From Lasioglossum baleicum (taxonomy: Eukaryota > Arthropoda > Insecta > Hymenoptera > Halictidae): DNA of 64,000 bases. The translations under genes were made by a program, and so were the position numbers. The notes below the pieces were generated by a model. That model did not search any database. It saw nothing but the letters and a program-made list of their open reading frames with translations, and had not been told where the DNA came from. Location: positions 1 to 64,000 of the forward strand of contig NW_027469567.1 of NCBI RefSeq assembly GCF_051020765.1. Reading direction: 5' to 3'. Shown here one piece after another: positions 62,601-64,000 of the stretch; the stretch's first letter is position 1, and each line of letters begins with the position of its first letter.

Positions 62601-64000
62601 CACGTTATTTCGCGGTACGAATGTTAATGTGAAGTGTAAAATCTTTGTCGAACGTGACCTGTTGGTATAGGGTCAAACTTTTTATCGAAGACCTTACCCA
62701 CCGACATCCTATGCTGCTGTATCGATAGTCTAAATTCGTGTTGAGTGTAACAACCTATTATTCATTTTAGTTACGGGCACGTCCATTTCATGTATGAATA
62801 AGAAGTTCGATGGGCATACCGCTTCTGTACGATAATACTTTCTGGCAGATTCGTACAGCTAAGTCATTAGCATCACCTATCCAGTGATTCCGAGATTCGA
62901 ACCGGGTGTACAGGGAGTGAATCCGTTGTTCAGTATAGGCAATGGACCCCTTTATTCATGTAATGAGTATCCACGTAGGGAGTCGAACTGTTGGGGACAA
63001 TTACAAATAGGAATAAAGTCCTTCTTTTTACCGAATACATCATCTTCCAAGAACAAATCACGCAGTAGCAGGTGTCGCGCTTAGTGCTCACGGAAACAGA
63101 TTGGTAGTCATTATAGCAGAAGCAAACCTTCTTTCCATATATGAATGAGTGGATCAAGTGTCAAATCGATCGAGGCCGTTCCCACCAAATTTGGGAGTGG
63201 AACGGTTGAGTCAATAGCTTCTCCCACCATGCAATTCCGAGAGTCAAACCCGGTATTCCGGGAGTAAATCTGCTGAACAGTATTGACAATGGACACCTTA
63301 ATTCGCGGTTTGAATATTAAAGTAGGGCGTCAAACCGTTCGAGTGCGGGACCAACTATTATAGAGTCAAAAGTTTATAGAAGGCCTTAACTTCAGGGAAC
63401 CACACCGGCAGCATCGAGAGCATAAGTTCGTATTAACAGAATGAAAGTAGTATTTATTGCAGTGACGGACACCTAAGATTCATGTATGCAATAGTAGATA
63501 GATGGTCAAACCGTTCGGGAAAGTTACCACCCTCGTTGGGAGTCGAACGGCTGACTCTATTGCTTCAACTGTCCTGTGATTACTAGAGTCAAATAAGGTA
63601 ATCCGGGAGTAAGTCCGCTGATGTTTATTGGCAATTGAAATCTTACTTCACGGTATGAATATTAATGTTGAGAGACTAACCGGCGGAGAACATTACCAAT
63701 AAGCATAAAGTCATACATTTTATCGAATATCATACCTTCCGAGAACCTAATACGCTGTAGCGTGTGTCCTGCTTAATGTGCACGAACATAAATTAGTAGA
63801 TATTTTAATGGACGAGAAACTCATGTTTGTTTGCAAATATCAATATCGAGGGCCGAAGCGTACGTGAACGTTACCACAGTCCTTGAGTGTCGCACATCTA
63901 TGTCAGCAGCATTACCTATCCTGTGATTCCGAGAGTCAAACCAGCTATTCCGGGAGTCAATCCGCTGTATAGTGGTGGCATCATACACCATATTTAACTG
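53650..64000 (+). repeat. Satellite family B, block 2, last forward array (about 30 monomers)
   Basis: Forward B monomers to the end of the window, where the array is cut off. Several monomers have lost pieces: near 54773 (CTCTGAAAAA joined to TTACCACATTC, about 130 bp missing), 55430 (CCTTTAATTCTCGG joined to ACGATAGCTTAC), 56970 (AATCGTTTTAG joined to odd sequence with GTTTAAAC), 57488 (GTAAATCCG joined to TTTGTGAACG), 57835 and 61029. Losses are more frequent here than in 6000-15700, so this part looks older or less homogenised. Confidence 0.92.
61010..61050 (+). repeat. Truncated B monomer, about 200 bp missing (second example)
   Basis: Half 1 (GATTCCGGGAGTCAAACCAG) joins half 2 (TGGAACAAATTGCTATAAAT). 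Break positions are within a few bases of those at 43108. Confidence 0.72.

Noticed and set aside
4186..64000. Regular spacing taken as a CRISPR array
   Set aside because: Period of about 345 bp, similarity over the whole unit, no short identical repeats with unique spacers, and a eukaryotic transposon in the array.
1..64000. A new gene system (defence, biosynthesis, toxin)
   Set aside because: No host protein-coding gene of any kind is supported; the interest lies in satellite architecture and recombination scars.

Overview
The window is satellite DNA, almost certainly constitutive heterochromatin (centromeric or pericentromeric) of an insect or other arthropod. I find no host gene. Two unrelated tandem-repeat families fill it, and one dead mariner transposon is the only sequence of protein-coding origin. 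The arthropod call rests on that mariner and on the satellite style. Ants and other Hymenoptera fit, but the species cannot be named from what is visible.

Layout. Family A (T-rich on its + orientation, monomer about 312 bp) occupies 1-4180 and 21670-28567. Family B (monomer about 345 bp, itself a diverged dimer of two half-units of about 172 bp) occupies 4186-21667 and 28712-64000. Both families change orientation inside their blocks: A at about 1645 and 26245; B at about 15773, 31360, 33910, 46030 and 53650. A 145-bp GC-rich segment that resembles neither satellite sits at 28568-28712, exactly on the second A/B boundary. The mariner element (39488-40762) is inserted into a B monomer at a TA dinucleotide.

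History that can be read. The first about 5.3 kb and 21.8-29.2 kb are two copies of one duplicated segment. They share the A inversion junction, the order of individual A monomers and a rare B variant just past the A/B boundary. The copies differ by a nine-monomer indel, a one-monomer indel, a 95-bp deletion, and a 1.26-kb stretch that in copy 2 is replaced by the GC-rich segment. In family B both half-units carry one conserved box, AACCGTTCGAGAACGTTACC or close variants, so the box recurs about every 172 bp. At two places (4.7 and 41.1 kb) a half-unit is missing with the break at this box, and the 53.65-kb inversion junction is followed by a similar jump. This suggests the box is a recombination hotspot or simply the best available homology.

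Most open reading frames in the window are chance frames through diverged repeats, about 60-130 codons long with no recognisable domain. No tRNA, rRNA, CRISPR array or bacterial feature was seen. Percentages and consensus statements here are by-eye readings, not computed alignments.
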